Source: Amycolatopsis sp. CA-128772 (GTDB taxonomy: Bacteria > Actinomycetota > Actinomycetes > Mycobacteriales > Pseudonocardiaceae). From it: DNA of 64,000 nt. This document shows, in pieces, positions 1-8,144 of the stretch; positions within the stretch are counted from its first letter, which is position 1; each line of letters begins with the position of its first letter. The stretch covers positions 1-64,000 of the forward strand of contig NZ_PPHG01000091.1 of assembly GCF_002904295.1 (NCBI RefSeq), read 5' to 3'. The notes under the pieces are model-generated. The model was not told the DNA's origin. It was given only the letters and a program-made list of their open reading frames with translations, and did no database searches. The position numbers and the translations under genes are program-made.

Positions 1-12
1 CCGGAGGCCTTC

Positions 13-1005
13 GTGTCCCACCCTAACGCCACCCTGACCCCACGCACCCGGCTGCGGCTGGCGCGTCTGATCGTCGAGCAGGGCTGGACCTGTACCGCAG
101 CGGCGAAGATGTTCATGGTCGCCGCCAGGACCGCTCGCAAATGGGCCGAGCGCTACCGCGCCGAAGGCGCAGCTGGGATGGCGGATCGCAGCTCACGCCC
201 GCATCGCAGCCCTGCCCGCACACCCGAGCACCTGGTCCGCGCGATCGTGCGGTTGCGGTGGCGCATGCGGCTCGGGCCGGTGCAGATCGGCGGCCGGCTC
301 GGCCTGCCCGCCTCGACGGTGCACGCGGTGCTGGTGCGCTGCCGGATCAACCGCCTGTCCCGCATCGACCGGGTCACCGGCGAACCGCTGCGCCGCTACG
401 AGCACGACCACCCCGGTTCGCTGCTGCATGTCGATGTCACCAAGTTCGGCAACATCCCCAATGGCGGCGGGCACCGGTTCGTGGGCCGGGCCCAAGGCGA
501 CCGCAACCGGGCCGCGACCCCGGGCAAGCCCCGCAACGCCTACCGCAACCCCAAGATCGGGGTCGCGTTCGTGCACACGGTGATCGACGACCATTCCCGT
601 GTCGCCTACGCCGAGATCCACGCCGATGAGACCGCTGCCACCGCCACCGCGGTGCCCCAGCGCGCGGTTACCTGGTTCGCCGGGCTGGGCGTCACCGTCG
701 AACGCGTCCTGTCCGACAACGGGTCGGCCTACCGCTCGCACGCTTGGTGCGACACCTGCGCCGAGCTGGGGATCACCCCGAAACGGACCCGGCCTTACCG
801 GCCGCAGACCAATGGCAAGATCGAACGGTTCCACCGGACTCTGGCCGACGGGTGGGCCTACGCCTGCTTCTACCCGACGGAGACACTGCGGCGGGCGGCG
901 TTACCGAGCTGGCTGCACTTCTACAATCATCACCGACCCCACAGCTCAACCGGCGGCAAGCCGCCGGTCACCCGGCTGACCAACCTCCCTGGACATCACA
1001 CCTAG
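13..1005 (+). mobile_element. IS481-family transposase (insertion sequence, right part)
   Basis: Full-length 330-residue DDE transposase of the IS481 family. An N-terminal helix-turn-helix (about residues 15-60) is followed by an integrase core. The catalytic residues are visible as D141 (LLHVDVTKF), D235 (VLSDNGSAY) and E271 (NGKIERFHRTL). The GTG start at 13 follows a CCGGAGG ribosome site at positions 1-7. The left end of the element lies outside the window, so the left inverted repeat and any target duplication cannot be read. The right end probably falls near 1000 (…CATCACA). The TAG stop lies inside a CTAG tetranucleotide at 1002-1005, which also holds the stop of the convergent kinase gene. 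CTAG is the known target preference of Bordetella IS481. No frameshift is seen, so the enzyme may be active. Confidence 0.93.
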
Positions 1006-1613
1006 GGCAGCCGCGCGCGGATCCACCGCTCCACGTGGTCGGCCGTCTCCTCCGGGGACGCCTCCGTGGTGTCGAAGAGGTCGACGCCGAGGCCGGGGGC
1101 CGACGTCCGGAGCCAGTCGTTGAACTCCAGCATCTCCTCGATCCGCGGCTCGTCCCACTCGCGCCACGCCGGCCGCGCACGCAGCCGGGCCCGAAGCGAC
1201 TCCGGCGAGCCGACCAGCGCCAGGTAGTGGATGTCGCTGAAGAACGCGCGCTCCGGCAGCGGCTCGAACTCCGGCGGCGCCACCGTGCCGCACAGCACGA
1301 CCGGGCGGCCGTTCTGCTGCACCATCGCCGCCATCCGCAGCCAGACCGAGCGGAACGTCCCGACGTCGTCGCGCAGGGCGTTGATCCACAGGACGTCCTG
1401 CTCCAGCAGCACGACGTCGCCGGCGAACCGCTCGGCCAGCAGCGGTCCCATCGTCGACTTCCCGGCGCCGCTCGGGCCGGTCAGCGCGAACAGGGGCAGC
1501 TTCCGGAACGGCCGCTCGTGCCCGCACTTCGGGCACGTGACGACGCTGCCCGCGACGGCCGGGCGGTCGGCCAGCTCGCCGCACGCCCGGCAGATCCGCA
1601 GGTCGAGGCTCAT
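1002..1613 (-). CDS. Zinc-ribbon P-loop kinase-like protein
   Basis: A 203-residue protein. An N-terminal zinc ribbon has C8, C11, C27 and C30 (CRACG…CPKCG). A P-loop GPSGAGKST follows at residues 46-54, then an AAA/nucleoside-kinase-like fold with charged helices at the C terminus. It probably phosphorylates a small molecule or nucleoside; the substrate cannot be told from sequence. The ATG at 1613 lies one base after the stop of the upstream zinc-ribbon gene, so the two are almost certainly co-transcribed and translationally coupled. Its stop codon overlaps the transposase stop in the same CTAG, so the IS insertion seems to have left the protein intact. A longer reading of this frame to 1868 runs antisense-like through the repeat region of the upstream gene and is not supported. 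Confidence 0.85.
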   Translation of the reverse strand: MSLDLRICRACGELADRPAVAGSVVTCPKCGHERPFRKLPLFALTGPSGAGKSTMGPLLAERFAGDVVLLEQDVLWINALRDDVGTFRSVWLRMAAMVQQNGRPVVLCGTVAPPEFEPLPERAFFSDIHYLALVGSPESLRARLRARPAWREWDEPRIEEMLEFNDWLRTSAPGLGVDLFDTTEASPEETADHVERWIRARLP

Positions 1614-1614
1614 C

Positions 1615-1989
1615 TCAGTCGAACAGGTTCTCGAGGAAGCTGCGCTTGCGGTGGCCGTGCCCGTACGGCCGCGGCGAGTCCGAATACCCGCGGTGCGGCC
1701 GGGGCGAGTCCGCGTAGCCACCGCGGTACGGCCGCGGCGAGTCCGAGTACCCGCGATGCGGCCGCGGCGAGTCCTGGTAGCCGCCGCGGTAGGGCCGCGG
1801 CGAGTCGGGACGGCCGTGACCGCCCTGGTACGGCGGCGGCTGCTGACCGTAGAACGAGCTCTCCGCACCGACGATCGCCTCGAGCTCGCCGCGGTCCAGG
1901 AAGATCCCGCGGCAGCCGTCGCACTGGTCGATGTGGATGCCGTTCTTGTCCACGGTCCGCATCTGGTTCTGACACTTCGGACAAATCAC
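1615..1989 (-). CDS. TFIIB-type zinc-ribbon protein with Pro/Arg/Tyr repeat tail
   Basis: Small zf-TFIIB protein of 124 residues from the GTG at 1989. That start begins MICPKCQNQM as is usual in the family; an upstream TTG at 2007 would add six residues. The zinc ligands are C3, C6, C23 and C26 (CPKC…CDGC), followed by the family's GIFLDRGELE helix. The second half is a low-complexity tail of five imperfect units of the form DSPRPYRGGY or DSPRPHRGY, alternating Tyr and His variants, and ends in the acidic/hydrophobic SFLENLFD. The repeats make the DNA at about 1640-1820 internally repetitive. The role is unknown; the kinase-like gene follows one base downstream. Confidence 0.85.
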   Translation of the reverse strand: MICPKCQNQMRTVDKNGIHIDQCDGCRGIFLDRGELEAIVGAESSFYGQQPPPYQGGHGRPDSPRPYRGGYQDSPRPHRGYSDSPRPYRGGYADSPRPHRGYSDSPRPYGHGHRKRSFLENLFD

Positions 1990-2014
1990 ACCGCCGAGCC
2001 TACGCAAAAACTCC

Positions 2015-2383
2015 TCAGCAGGCGCAGAGGCAGAACGGGTGCCCCACCGGATCGGCGTAGACGCGAAACGTCTCGGGCTCGTCGTCGAGCAGCTTGGCCC
2101 CCAGGCCGAGCACGCGCTCGTGCGCCGCTTCCAGGTCCGTGACGTTCAGGTCCAGGTGCAGCTGCTGCGGGTTGTCCGCGGACGGCCACGCCGGCGGCCG
2201 GTAGTCGGGGACCCGCTGGAACGCGATGCCCGCGCCACCGGCCGGGTTCGCCAGCGTCACCCAGTGCCCGTCCTCGGCCACCTCGGGCGCCGCCCACTCC
2301 AGCACCGAACGGTAGAACTCCGCCAGCGCCACCGGGTCGGGGCAGTCGAGGGCCACCACACCCAGGGTCGGTACCGCACTCAT
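2015..2383 (-). CDS. VOC/glyoxalase-like domain protein
   Basis: A 122-residue single-domain protein of the vicinal oxygen chelate superfamily (glyoxalase/bleomycin-resistance type). It shows the opening strand and helix LGVVALDCPDPVALAEFYRSVL and later the pattern QQLHLDLNVTDLEAA, followed by a C-terminal DPVGHPFCLC. Such proteins act as dimers on small hydrophobic molecules, but the substrate is not predictable. The ATG at 2383 is preceded by a purine-rich GAAGGGAGCG. It is transcribed divergently from a CGNR-type regulator at 2467 with an 83-bp shared promoter region, which suggests that regulator may control it. Confidence 0.87.
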   Translation of the reverse strand: MSAVPTLGVVALDCPDPVALAEFYRSVLEWAAPEVAEDGHWVTLANPAGGAGIAFQRVPDYRPPAWPSADNPQQLHLDLNVTDLEAAHERVLGLGAKLLDDEPETFRVYADPVGHPFCLCAC

Positions 2384-2466
2384 CGTCGCTCCCTTCGATC
2401 ATGAGTAACCAGTAAAGGGATTATGTGGGTTAGTACGCCAGGAGGCAACCGCCGTACACTCGGTAA

Positions 2467-2937
2467 GTGCACACCGACGCCTCCCTCGTGGTGGAGTTCC
2501 TCAACACGGTCAACGTCGAAGAGGGCACCGACCTGCTCGAAGATCCCGGGCAGTGGCACGAGTGGGCGGCCGCGCACGGGCTGGCGGGGAATCCGGCCGC
2601 CGAAGCGCGCGCGGCGCGGGACGCCCTGCGCGCGGCGATCGGCGACCCGCGGCTGCCCCACGGCAGCGACAGCACCGTCAACGTCGGCACCCGGATCTCG
2701 CTGACCGCCGACGGGCCGGCGCTCGTCGCGGACGACGTCGTCGGCGCGGTGTTCGCCGCCTGCGCGCGGCTGGTCGTGCGCGGCGACTGGATCCGGCTGA
2801 AGATCTGCCCCGCCGACACCTGCCTCTGGGCGTTCTACGACGAGTCGCGCAACCGCTCGCGCACGTGGTGCTCGATGCGCGTCTGCGGCAACCGCGAGAA
2901 GGCGCGCGGCTGGCGGGCCCGGGCCGCGGCGGGCTGA
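2467..2937 (+). CDS. CGNR zinc-finger (ABATE-domain) regulator
   Basis: A 156-residue member of the predicted DNA-binding family with an N-terminal ABATE domain and a C-terminal CGNR zinc finger. The finger ligands are C114, C119, C135 and C140, ending in CGNREKARGWR. The N terminus VVEFLNTVN matches the family's opening LDLVNT motif. The GTG start at 2467 is the first in-frame start, and an AGGAGG lies at about 2440. A TAACC-N17-GGTTA inverted pair at 2406-2432 in the promoter resembles sites before the other CGNR gene of this window (17257). It is divergent from a VOC protein. The target genes are an inference from this arrangement. Confidence 0.88.
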   Translation: MHTDASLVVEFLNTVNVEEGTDLLEDPGQWHEWAAAHGLAGNPAAEARAARDALRAAIGDPRLPHGSDSTVNVGTRISLTADGPALVADDVVGAVFAACARLVVRGDWIRLKICPADTCLWAFYDESRNRSRTWCSMRVCGNREKARGWRARAAAG

Positions 2938-2972
2938 GAAGTCGTCATTCGAGCGGCGGACCCTCGATCGGC

Positions 2973-3109
2973 TGTGGACAACTTGGGGACGAAGCACCAC
3001 ATATCCGCGCTGCGGACGGCCCCGCCCCCACACGTTGTGGACAGCCGTTAGGCCATCACCGTGAAAAGTTGTGGATAACCCCGGGGATAACTCAGCTTCC
3101 TGTGGACAA
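2973..3109 (-). other. Cluster of four DnaA-box-like sites
   Basis: Four nonamers lie in the same orientation within 137 bp. Reading the minus strand they are TTGTCCACA (2973-2981), CTGTCCACA (3036-3044), TTATCCACA (3070-3078) and TTGTCCACA (3101-3109). They sit between the stop codons of two convergent genes, so they are unlikely to be promoter elements. No dnaA, dnaN or other replication gene is nearby, so this is not a chromosomal origin as far as the window shows. A DnaA-titration site is the simplest reading. Confidence 0.55.
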
Positions 3110-3150
3110 CTGGTTTGAAGCTCCCCCGGGTGTGGTATATGACTCGGCCG

Positions 3151-4449
3151 TCAGAACAGCAGCTCCGCCACGGCGTAGATGACGAGCCCGGCGAGCGCGC
3201 CGACGACCGTGCCGTTGATCCGGATGAACTGCAGGTCACGGCCCACCTGGAGCTCGATCTTGCGGGACGTCTCCTCCGCGTCCCACCGCTCGACCGTGTC
3301 GGTGATGATCGTGGTGATCTCCCGTGAGTAGTTCTTCACGAGGTACGCGGCGGCCCCCTCGACCCAGCCGTCGGCCTTCGCGCGCAGCTGGTCGTCGGTG
3401 ATCAGCCGCTGCCCGAGCGAGGTGAGCCCGAGCCGGACGCGCCGGCGCAGTTCGCTCGACGGGTCCTCGGCCGCGGTCAGCAGCATCTCCTTCGCCGTGC
3501 TCCACGCCGAGCCGATCAGCCGCTGCACCTCCTCGTGGTGCACGATCTGGCCCTTGACCTGCTCGGCGCGGGCCATCACGTCCGGGTTGGTCTGCAGGTC
3601 CTGGGCGAACTCGCCGAGGAACTTGTCCAGCGCCAGCCGCATCGGGTGGTTGACGTCGGTCTTCACCGCCCACGCGAAGGACAGCACCTCGCCGTAGACC
3701 TTGTCGGCGAGCATCTCGTCGACGAACTTCGGCGACCAGCTCGGCGCCCGGTCCGAGACCACGCGCAGCATCGTCGTGTGGTTGTCGCGGACCCACTCGT
3801 ACGCGCGGTCGCACATCAGGTCCACGAGCTTGTGGTGCGCGCCGTCGGCGAACACGCCCTGCAGGATCTTGCCCAGGGGCGGCCCCCACGGCTTGTCGAT
3901 GATCCGGCGTGCGACGGCCTGCTCCATGATCGCCTGCACGTCCTCGTCCCGGAGGACGCGAACGGCCGCCCGGACCACCGTGGCCAGCTCGGACGTCACG
4001 CGCTCGGCGTTCTCCTCCTCGGCCAGCCAGCCGCCGAGGCGCCGCGCGATCTCGACGCGCTTGAGCTTGTCGCGCACGACCTCCTCGGACAGGAAGTTCG
4101 AGCCGACGAAGTCGCCGAGGCTGTTGCCCAGCGCGTCCTTCTTGTTCGGGATGATCGCCGTGTGCGGGATCTTCAGCCCGAGCGGGTGCCGGAACAGGGC
4201 CGTGACGGCGAACCAGTCGGCCAGCGCGCCGACCATGCCGGCTTCGGCGGCGGCCCGCACGTAGCCGACCCAGCCCGGCCAGCCGCTCGCCTGCGCCCAG
4301 CTGGCCAGCAGGAACACGAGCGTGGCGCCGAGCAGGAACGACAGCGCGACGAGCTTCATCTTGCGCAGCGCACGCCGCTTTTCCTCTTCGCCGGCCGCGC
4401 CGCCCGGTGGGTCGGCGGGCGTCACCTTCGCGGGGGTCAGTTGCTCCAC
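3151..4449 (-). CDS. DUF445 family membrane protein
   Basis: A 432-residue DUF445 (YjiN-type) protein. A charged N terminus leads to a transmembrane segment (about residues 32-52, LVALSFLLGATLVFLLASW) and a second short hydrophobic stretch with the family motif GALADWFAVTALFRHPLG. A long soluble helical body follows (about 90-400), and a C-terminal membrane helix GTVVGALAGLVIYAVAELLF ends the protein. The GTG start at 4449 lies 29 bp from the divergent aminotransferase start. The family is widespread but its role is poorly defined; it is thought to be an envelope protein. Its 3' end faces the CGNR gene across the DnaA-box cluster. Confidence 0.92.
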   Translation of the reverse strand: MEQLTPAKVTPADPPGGAAGEEEKRRALRKMKLVALSFLLGATLVFLLASWAQASGWPGWVGYVRAAAEAGMVGALADWFAVTALFRHPLGLKIPHTAIIPNKKDALGNSLGDFVGSNFLSEEVVRDKLKRVEIARRLGGWLAEEENAERVTSELATVVRAAVRVLRDEDVQAIMEQAVARRIIDKPWGPPLGKILQGVFADGAHHKLVDLMCDRAYEWVRDNHTTMLRVVSDRAPSWSPKFVDEMLADKVYGEVLSFAWAVKTDVNHPMRLALDKFLGEFAQDLQTNPDVMARAEQVKGQIVHHEEVQRLIGSAWSTAKEMLLTAAEDPSSELRRRVRLGLTSLGQRLITDDQLRAKADGWVEGAAAYLVKNYSREITTIITDTVERWDAEETSRKIELQVGRDLQFIRINGTVVGALAGLVIYAVAELLF

Positions 4450-4478
4450 ATCGCCATTGTCCGTGAGGATGGCTGATC

Positions 4479-5645
4479 GTGCGCGAACCTGCTCTCGTCC
4501 CCCGCCTCCGGCCGTTCACCTCGACCATCTTCGCCGAGATGACCGCGCTGGCCGTCCGGCACGACGCCGTCAACCTCGGCCAGGGCTTCCCGGACACCGA
4601 CGGCCCGGCCGGCATGCTCGACGCGGCCAAGAACGCGCTGTTCGGGGGCGCGAACCAGTACCCGCCGGGGCCCGGGCGGCCGGAGCTGCGGGCCGCGATC
4701 GCGCGGCACCGGCGGCGCTACGGCACCGAGTACGACCCGGACACGGAGATCCTGGTCACCGCGGGCGCGACCGAGGCCATCGCGGCGACCCTGCTCGCGC
4801 TGACCGAGCCCGGCGACGAGGTCATCGTCATCGAGCCGTACTACGACTCCTACGCCGCCGCGGTCGCCATGGCCGGGGCCGAGCGGCGGGTCGTCGGCCT
4901 GGTCGAGGGCCCGGACGGCCGGCTCGGCCTCGACGTCGACGGCCTGCGCGCCGCGGTCACGCCGCGGACCCGGGCGATTTTGGTCAATTCGCCGCACAAC
5001 CCGACCGGGACCGTGTTCACCCGCGACGAGCTGGCGGCGCTGGCCGCGCTGTGCGTCGAGCACGACCTGATCGCGATCTGCGACGAGGTCTACGAGCACC
5101 TGGTCTTCGACGACGCCGAGCACATCCCGCTGGTCACGCTGCCCGGCATGCGGCCGCGGACGGTGAGCATCTCGAGCGCGGGCAAGACGTTCAACTGCAC
5201 CGGCTGGAAGATCGGCTGGGTCTGCTCGACGCCGGAGCTCGTCGCCGCGGTGAAGGCGGCGAAGCAGTTCATCACCTTCGTCTCGGGCGGGCCGCTGCAG
5301 CCGGCCGTCGCGCACGCCCTCGACCACGAGCTGCCCTGGGTGAACGGCCTGCGCGCGTCGCTGCAGGAGAAGCGGGACCGGCTGTCGGCCGGGCTGGCGG
5401 ACGCGGGGTTCGCCGTGCGGCCGACCGCGGGCACCTACTTCGTCTGCGTCGACGTGCGGCCGCTCGGGTTCGCCGACGCCGCCGACCTGGCGTGGGAGCT
5501 GCCGGGCCGGGTGGGGGTCGCGGCGGTGCCGGTGAAGGTCTTCACCGATCACCCGGACGAGTGGAAACACCTGCTGCGTTTCGCGTTCTGCAAGCGCAAC
5601 GAAGTGATCGACGAGGCCATCACCCGATTGCGCAAACTGGTCTGA
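4479..5645 (+). CDS. PLP-dependent aminotransferase (class I/II)
   Basis: A 388-residue fold-type I aminotransferase. PLP-binding residues are visible: N174 (SPHNPTG), D202 and Y205 (CDEVYEHL), and the Schiff-base lysine K236 (SSAGKTFNCTGWKIGW). The N-terminal NLGQGFPD and the NCTGWKIGW context fit the DapC/kynurenine-aminotransferase-like group (N-succinyldiaminopimelate aminotransferase, cysteine-conjugate lyase relatives). The exact substrate cannot be fixed. The GTG start at 4479 is 29 bp from the divergent DUF445 gene. A strong hairpin at 5709-5732 follows the stop. Confidence 0.9.
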   Translation: MREPALVPRLRPFTSTIFAEMTALAVRHDAVNLGQGFPDTDGPAGMLDAAKNALFGGANQYPPGPGRPELRAAIARHRRRYGTEYDPDTEILVTAGATEAIAATLLALTEPGDEVIVIEPYYDSYAAAVAMAGAERRVVGLVEGPDGRLGLDVDGLRAAVTPRTRAILVNSPHNPTGTVFTRDELAALAALCVEHDLIAICDEVYEHLVFDDAEHIPLVTLPGMRPRTVSISSAGKTFNCTGWKIGWVCSTPELVAAVKAAKQFITFVSGGPLQPAVAHALDHELPWVNGLRASLQEKRDRLSAGLADAGFAVRPTAGTYFVCVDVRPLGFADAADLAWELPGRVGVAAVPVKVFTDHPDEWKHLLRFAFCKRNEVIDEAITRLRKLV

Positions 5646-6377
5646 CGACCGCGGTCCGGCTGGGTAAGCCGGTCACGGGCCGTTCCGGGCCGGCACGGGG
5701 GCGAGGGCCGTCGTGGCGGGAGCGCCACGACGCCGGGACGCACCCCACGGCCGTCCACCACTTGCCGCCGCACGTCGTCACGCTCCGCAATTGAGGTGAC
5801 CCCAGTCCGCGACGGCTGCGACGGTCGCGAGACCGTCCGCGGCGCGCCCCTCCGCCTGCCGGCTGTTCGCCGTGTCCGACGTCCTCCGGCGACGCCCGGA
5901 GACCCCCTTCGCGATCACTGACCGCAGCCGGATTCCGGAACCGCGCGCGGGAACCGTTTCGGCGCAGCACAACCGAAGCCGCGCGCGGAACCCGTTCGGC
6001 CCAGTGGGCGTCCCACATCCCGGACGTATTTCCGGTCACCCGGCCGAAACCGCTATGCCCGCACGGAACGGAACCGAACCGGTACGCATCGCGAGCATCG
6101 TCCGCGAAACATCAGGTCAACCCGGTCGGCTGCAAATTGCACCACTCCTCCGAATGGCCGCAGGGAAGCACCCGAACGGCACTGAGAGTGATCAACTTGT
6201 CGGCCGCAGATGCCTTGCCCGGTAGGGCCGTTCCGGCTTACGGGCTGGATCCGGCGCGGGAGAGATGAAAGACTCCCGAGCGGTGCTAGAAAGAGGGCAG
6301 CCCCGGGGGAACTGCGACCTGGCCGGAGAAAGACCCCAGCAACAACAGGCTCGACGCGAGAGCCTCAGGCGCGGACG
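5646..6377. other. Non-coding region with a terminator-like hairpin
   Basis: About 730 bp with no convincing gene. Frames open here on both strands, but their codon use and composition look like shadows. Visible structures are a perfect 10-bp stem with a GGAG loop at 5709-5732 (probable terminator of the aminotransferase) and a CGGGAG/CTCCCG hairpin at 6257-6278, about 100 bp upstream of the secreted protein, which may belong to that gene's 5' leader. Confidence 0.6.
5709..5732 (+). terminator. Hairpin after the aminotransferase
   Basis: Perfect inverted repeat CGTCGTGGCG / CGCCACGACG around a 4-base GGAG loop, 64 bp beyond the stop codon. There is no T tract, as is common for actinobacterial terminators. 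Confidence 0.5.
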
Positions 6378-7643
6378 GTGGTGGTGGCGGTGAGCAGCAC
6401 GGCGTACGTGCGCCGCGGCGCCCCCGCTCGGCCTGCGCTCACCGCGGGTGAAACTCCTTCATACGCGCGCGTACGCGCACCGCGTCCGTGGGCGGCCTCG
6501 CTGCAGCGCCCCGCCGCCAAGATCCTGTTCGCCGGTGGCCTCACGCTGGCGGGCTGGCTGCTCGGCGCCGCCCTGACCGGCAGCACCGCGTCGGCCGCCG
6601 AAGCGCCGACGTGCCCCGAAGTGCCCGTCGCCTCCACTGTGGACCATGCCGCCAAGCCCCTTCTGCTGGGCCGGCACCACAAGAACCACCACCACCAGAC
6701 CGACGTCGCCGCGTGCCCGGTGCAGCCGAAGGCCGACACGGCCGACTCGGCCGAGCCACCAGCCGCCGCGCAGACGCAGCCGGCGGAGACCACAAAGGAC
6801 ACCCCGGCGCCGAAGGCGGCCGGCACCGCCGAGGTCAGCGGCACCACCGAGACCACAGAGGACACCGAGCCGGCCGCCACCACGAAGGCCACCTCCTCCG
6901 GCGGCCTGGTCAACGGCCTGGTCGGCGGCACCCTCAACGCGCTCAGCAGCACCGTCCGGCCCACCGCCGAGACCACAAAGGACACCTCGGCGACCGGCGG
7001 TGGCCTGGTCGGCGGGCTCGTCGGCGGTGTCCTGGACGTGGTCGGCAGCACGCTCTCCACCGTCACGGACACGCTCGGCACCGTGACGGACACGCTCTCC
7101 CACACCGTGCTCGCGCCGCTGACCCAGCCGCCCGCGGGCAACCCGAACGCGCCCGTGCTGCTGCCCCTCGACGACGTGCTGGGCCCGGTGCTCGGCGGCA
7201 ACTCGAACGCCGGCGGCGTCACCACGACCGTGCCGGTCGCGACGGCGGTCGTCGCCCCGGCGCCGGTCACCACCACGGAGACCGCCGCGACCGCCACCAC
7301 GGCGGACCAGCCGCAGGTCACGCGGGTCGCGCTCGCGCACCCGGCCGTCCGGCACGCCGGATCGCTGCCGGCGGTCCAGGAGCAGCCGCGCGACTCCGGC
7401 ACCCACGCCACCGGCGGTGGCGGCGACTCCACGCCCGGCCTGCCCGGCGGCACCACCGCGCCGAGCGCGCCGGCCCCGACCGCCACCTCCGGCCACGACG
7501 GCCCCGGCGGCGCCCGCCACGCGTTCGCCGTCCGCACCGACGACGTCACCACCACCCAGCTCAAGCTGATCGGCACCAGCCGCGACCACGAGGTCGACGG
7601 CGCCGGGCGGGAAGCCGCCCTGCCGACCACCTCCCCGGACTGA
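6378..7643 (+). CDS. Secreted or surface Ala/Thr/Val-rich protein
   Basis: A protein of about 421 residues with no recognised domain. An Arg-rich N terminus leads to the hydrophobic segment KILFAGGLTLAGWLLGAAL and then TASAAEAPTC, which looks like a signal peptide with an Ala-x-Ala cleavage site. The rest is low complexity: Thr/Glu/Ala stretches with three TTKDT/TTEDT-type units, two GGLV(N/G)GLVGG glycine/valine repeats, and a Pro/Thr/Gly-rich tail. It is probably exported and extended. The start is uncertain because GTG codons crowd 6378-6392; the frame stays open back to 6210, but the upstream part does not look coding. A palindrome TCCACTGTGGA lies inside the gene at 6633. No partner gene is adjacent. 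Confidence 0.7.
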   Translation: MVVAVSSTAYVRRGAPARPALTAGETPSYARVRAPRPWAASLQRPAAKILFAGGLTLAGWLLGAALTGSTASAAEAPTCPEVPVASTVDHAAKPLLLGRHHKNHHHQTDVAACPVQPKADTADSAEPPAAAQTQPAETTKDTPAPKAAGTAEVSGTTETTEDTEPAATTKATSSGGLVNGLVGGTLNALSSTVRPTAETTKDTSATGGGLVGGLVGGVLDVVGSTLSTVTDTLGTVTDTLSHTVLAPLTQPPAGNPNAPVLLPLDDVLGPVLGGNSNAGGVTTTVPVATAVVAPAPVTTTETAATATTADQPQVTRVALAHPAVRHAGSLPAVQEQPRDSGTHATGGGGDSTPGLPGGTTAPSAPAPTATSGHDGPGGARHAFAVRTDDVTTTQLKLIGTSRDHEVDGAGREAALPTTSPD

Positions 7644-7808
7644 CCCCGACCCGGGCAGCCGGGGACAAGTGCGCCCAAAACAAGATCGTTTGCGCGTGCC
7701 CGCACGCCGATGAGGCGTGACGAATCCCCTGCTCCAGTACGTGATCCGTGGTTCTTTCACGTCTCGCGACGCCTACGCGCGTCCGACGTACCCCCAGGGG
7801 CGATACCC

Positions 7809-7973
7809 ATGCGAAACCCCAGTCTTTCCGACCGGCCGACCGCGCCCGGCCGGGTCGGATCCCGGTCCCGGCGTCGCGCTGCCCCCGCGACGCCGGGACC
7901 CACACCGGGCGCGCTCCGGGAGCCCTTGCTCACCGCGCCGAGCGAGGACTCGCAGTACCGAGAGCGCACCTGA
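7809..7973 (+). CDS. Candidate small ORF (54 aa)
   Basis: A 54-codon frame starts at ATG 7809, 8 bases after an AGGGG ribosome-site-like run. It encodes a basic, Arg/Pro/Ala-rich peptide beginning MRNPSLSDRPTAPGRV and ending in a charged EDSQYRERT. No family is recognised. A long perfect hairpin with a run of seven T lies about 90 bp downstream on the same strand (8063-8144), so a plus-strand transcript probably ends there. It could also be a non-coding transcript. Confidence 0.35.
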   Translation: MRNPSLSDRPTAPGRVGSRSRRRAAPATPGPTPGALREPLLTAPSEDSQYRERT

Positions 7974-8062
7974 GCCGCTGGCTTCCCGGCACGTCGAGGG
8001 GCTGTGCCGGGAAGCCGCGGTACCCGCGAACGGGGTCACGTCCGTGAGCGGGTGTGTGGAAC

Positions 8063-8144
8063 AACGAACCGGTGCGCTGGATGCACCCGAACGCCGCCCA
8101 TCCCTGGGAGCAGGCTCGCATCCAGCGCACCGGTTCGTTTTTTT
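8063..8144 (+). terminator. 22-bp perfect hairpin with T7 tract
   Basis: The arms at 8063-8084 and 8118-8139 are perfectly complementary over 22 bp around a 33-base loop, followed by seven T residues (8138-8144). This is a textbook intrinsic terminator for plus-strand transcription, unusually long for an actinomycete. It also abuts the stop codon of the minus-strand MocR gene (8143). Confidence 0.75.

Noticed and set aside
2973..3109. Chromosomal replication origin
   Set aside because: DnaA-box-like sites are present, but dnaA, dnaN, gyrB and parAB are absent and there is no clear A/T-rich unwinding region.
5872..6225. 117-codon frame in the gap before the secreted protein
   Set aside because: No ribosome site, no codon bias, Arg/Pro/Thr-rich shadow-like composition.
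6210..6377. Longer N terminus of the secreted protein
   Set aside because: The frame is open but Arg/Gly-rich and would displace the signal peptide; the GTG cluster at 6378-6392 gives a normal exported protein.
6241..6377. Riboswitch (c-di-AMP or similar) in the leader before the secreted protein
   Set aside because: One simple hairpin is visible, but no conserved core of a known riboswitch class could be recognised.
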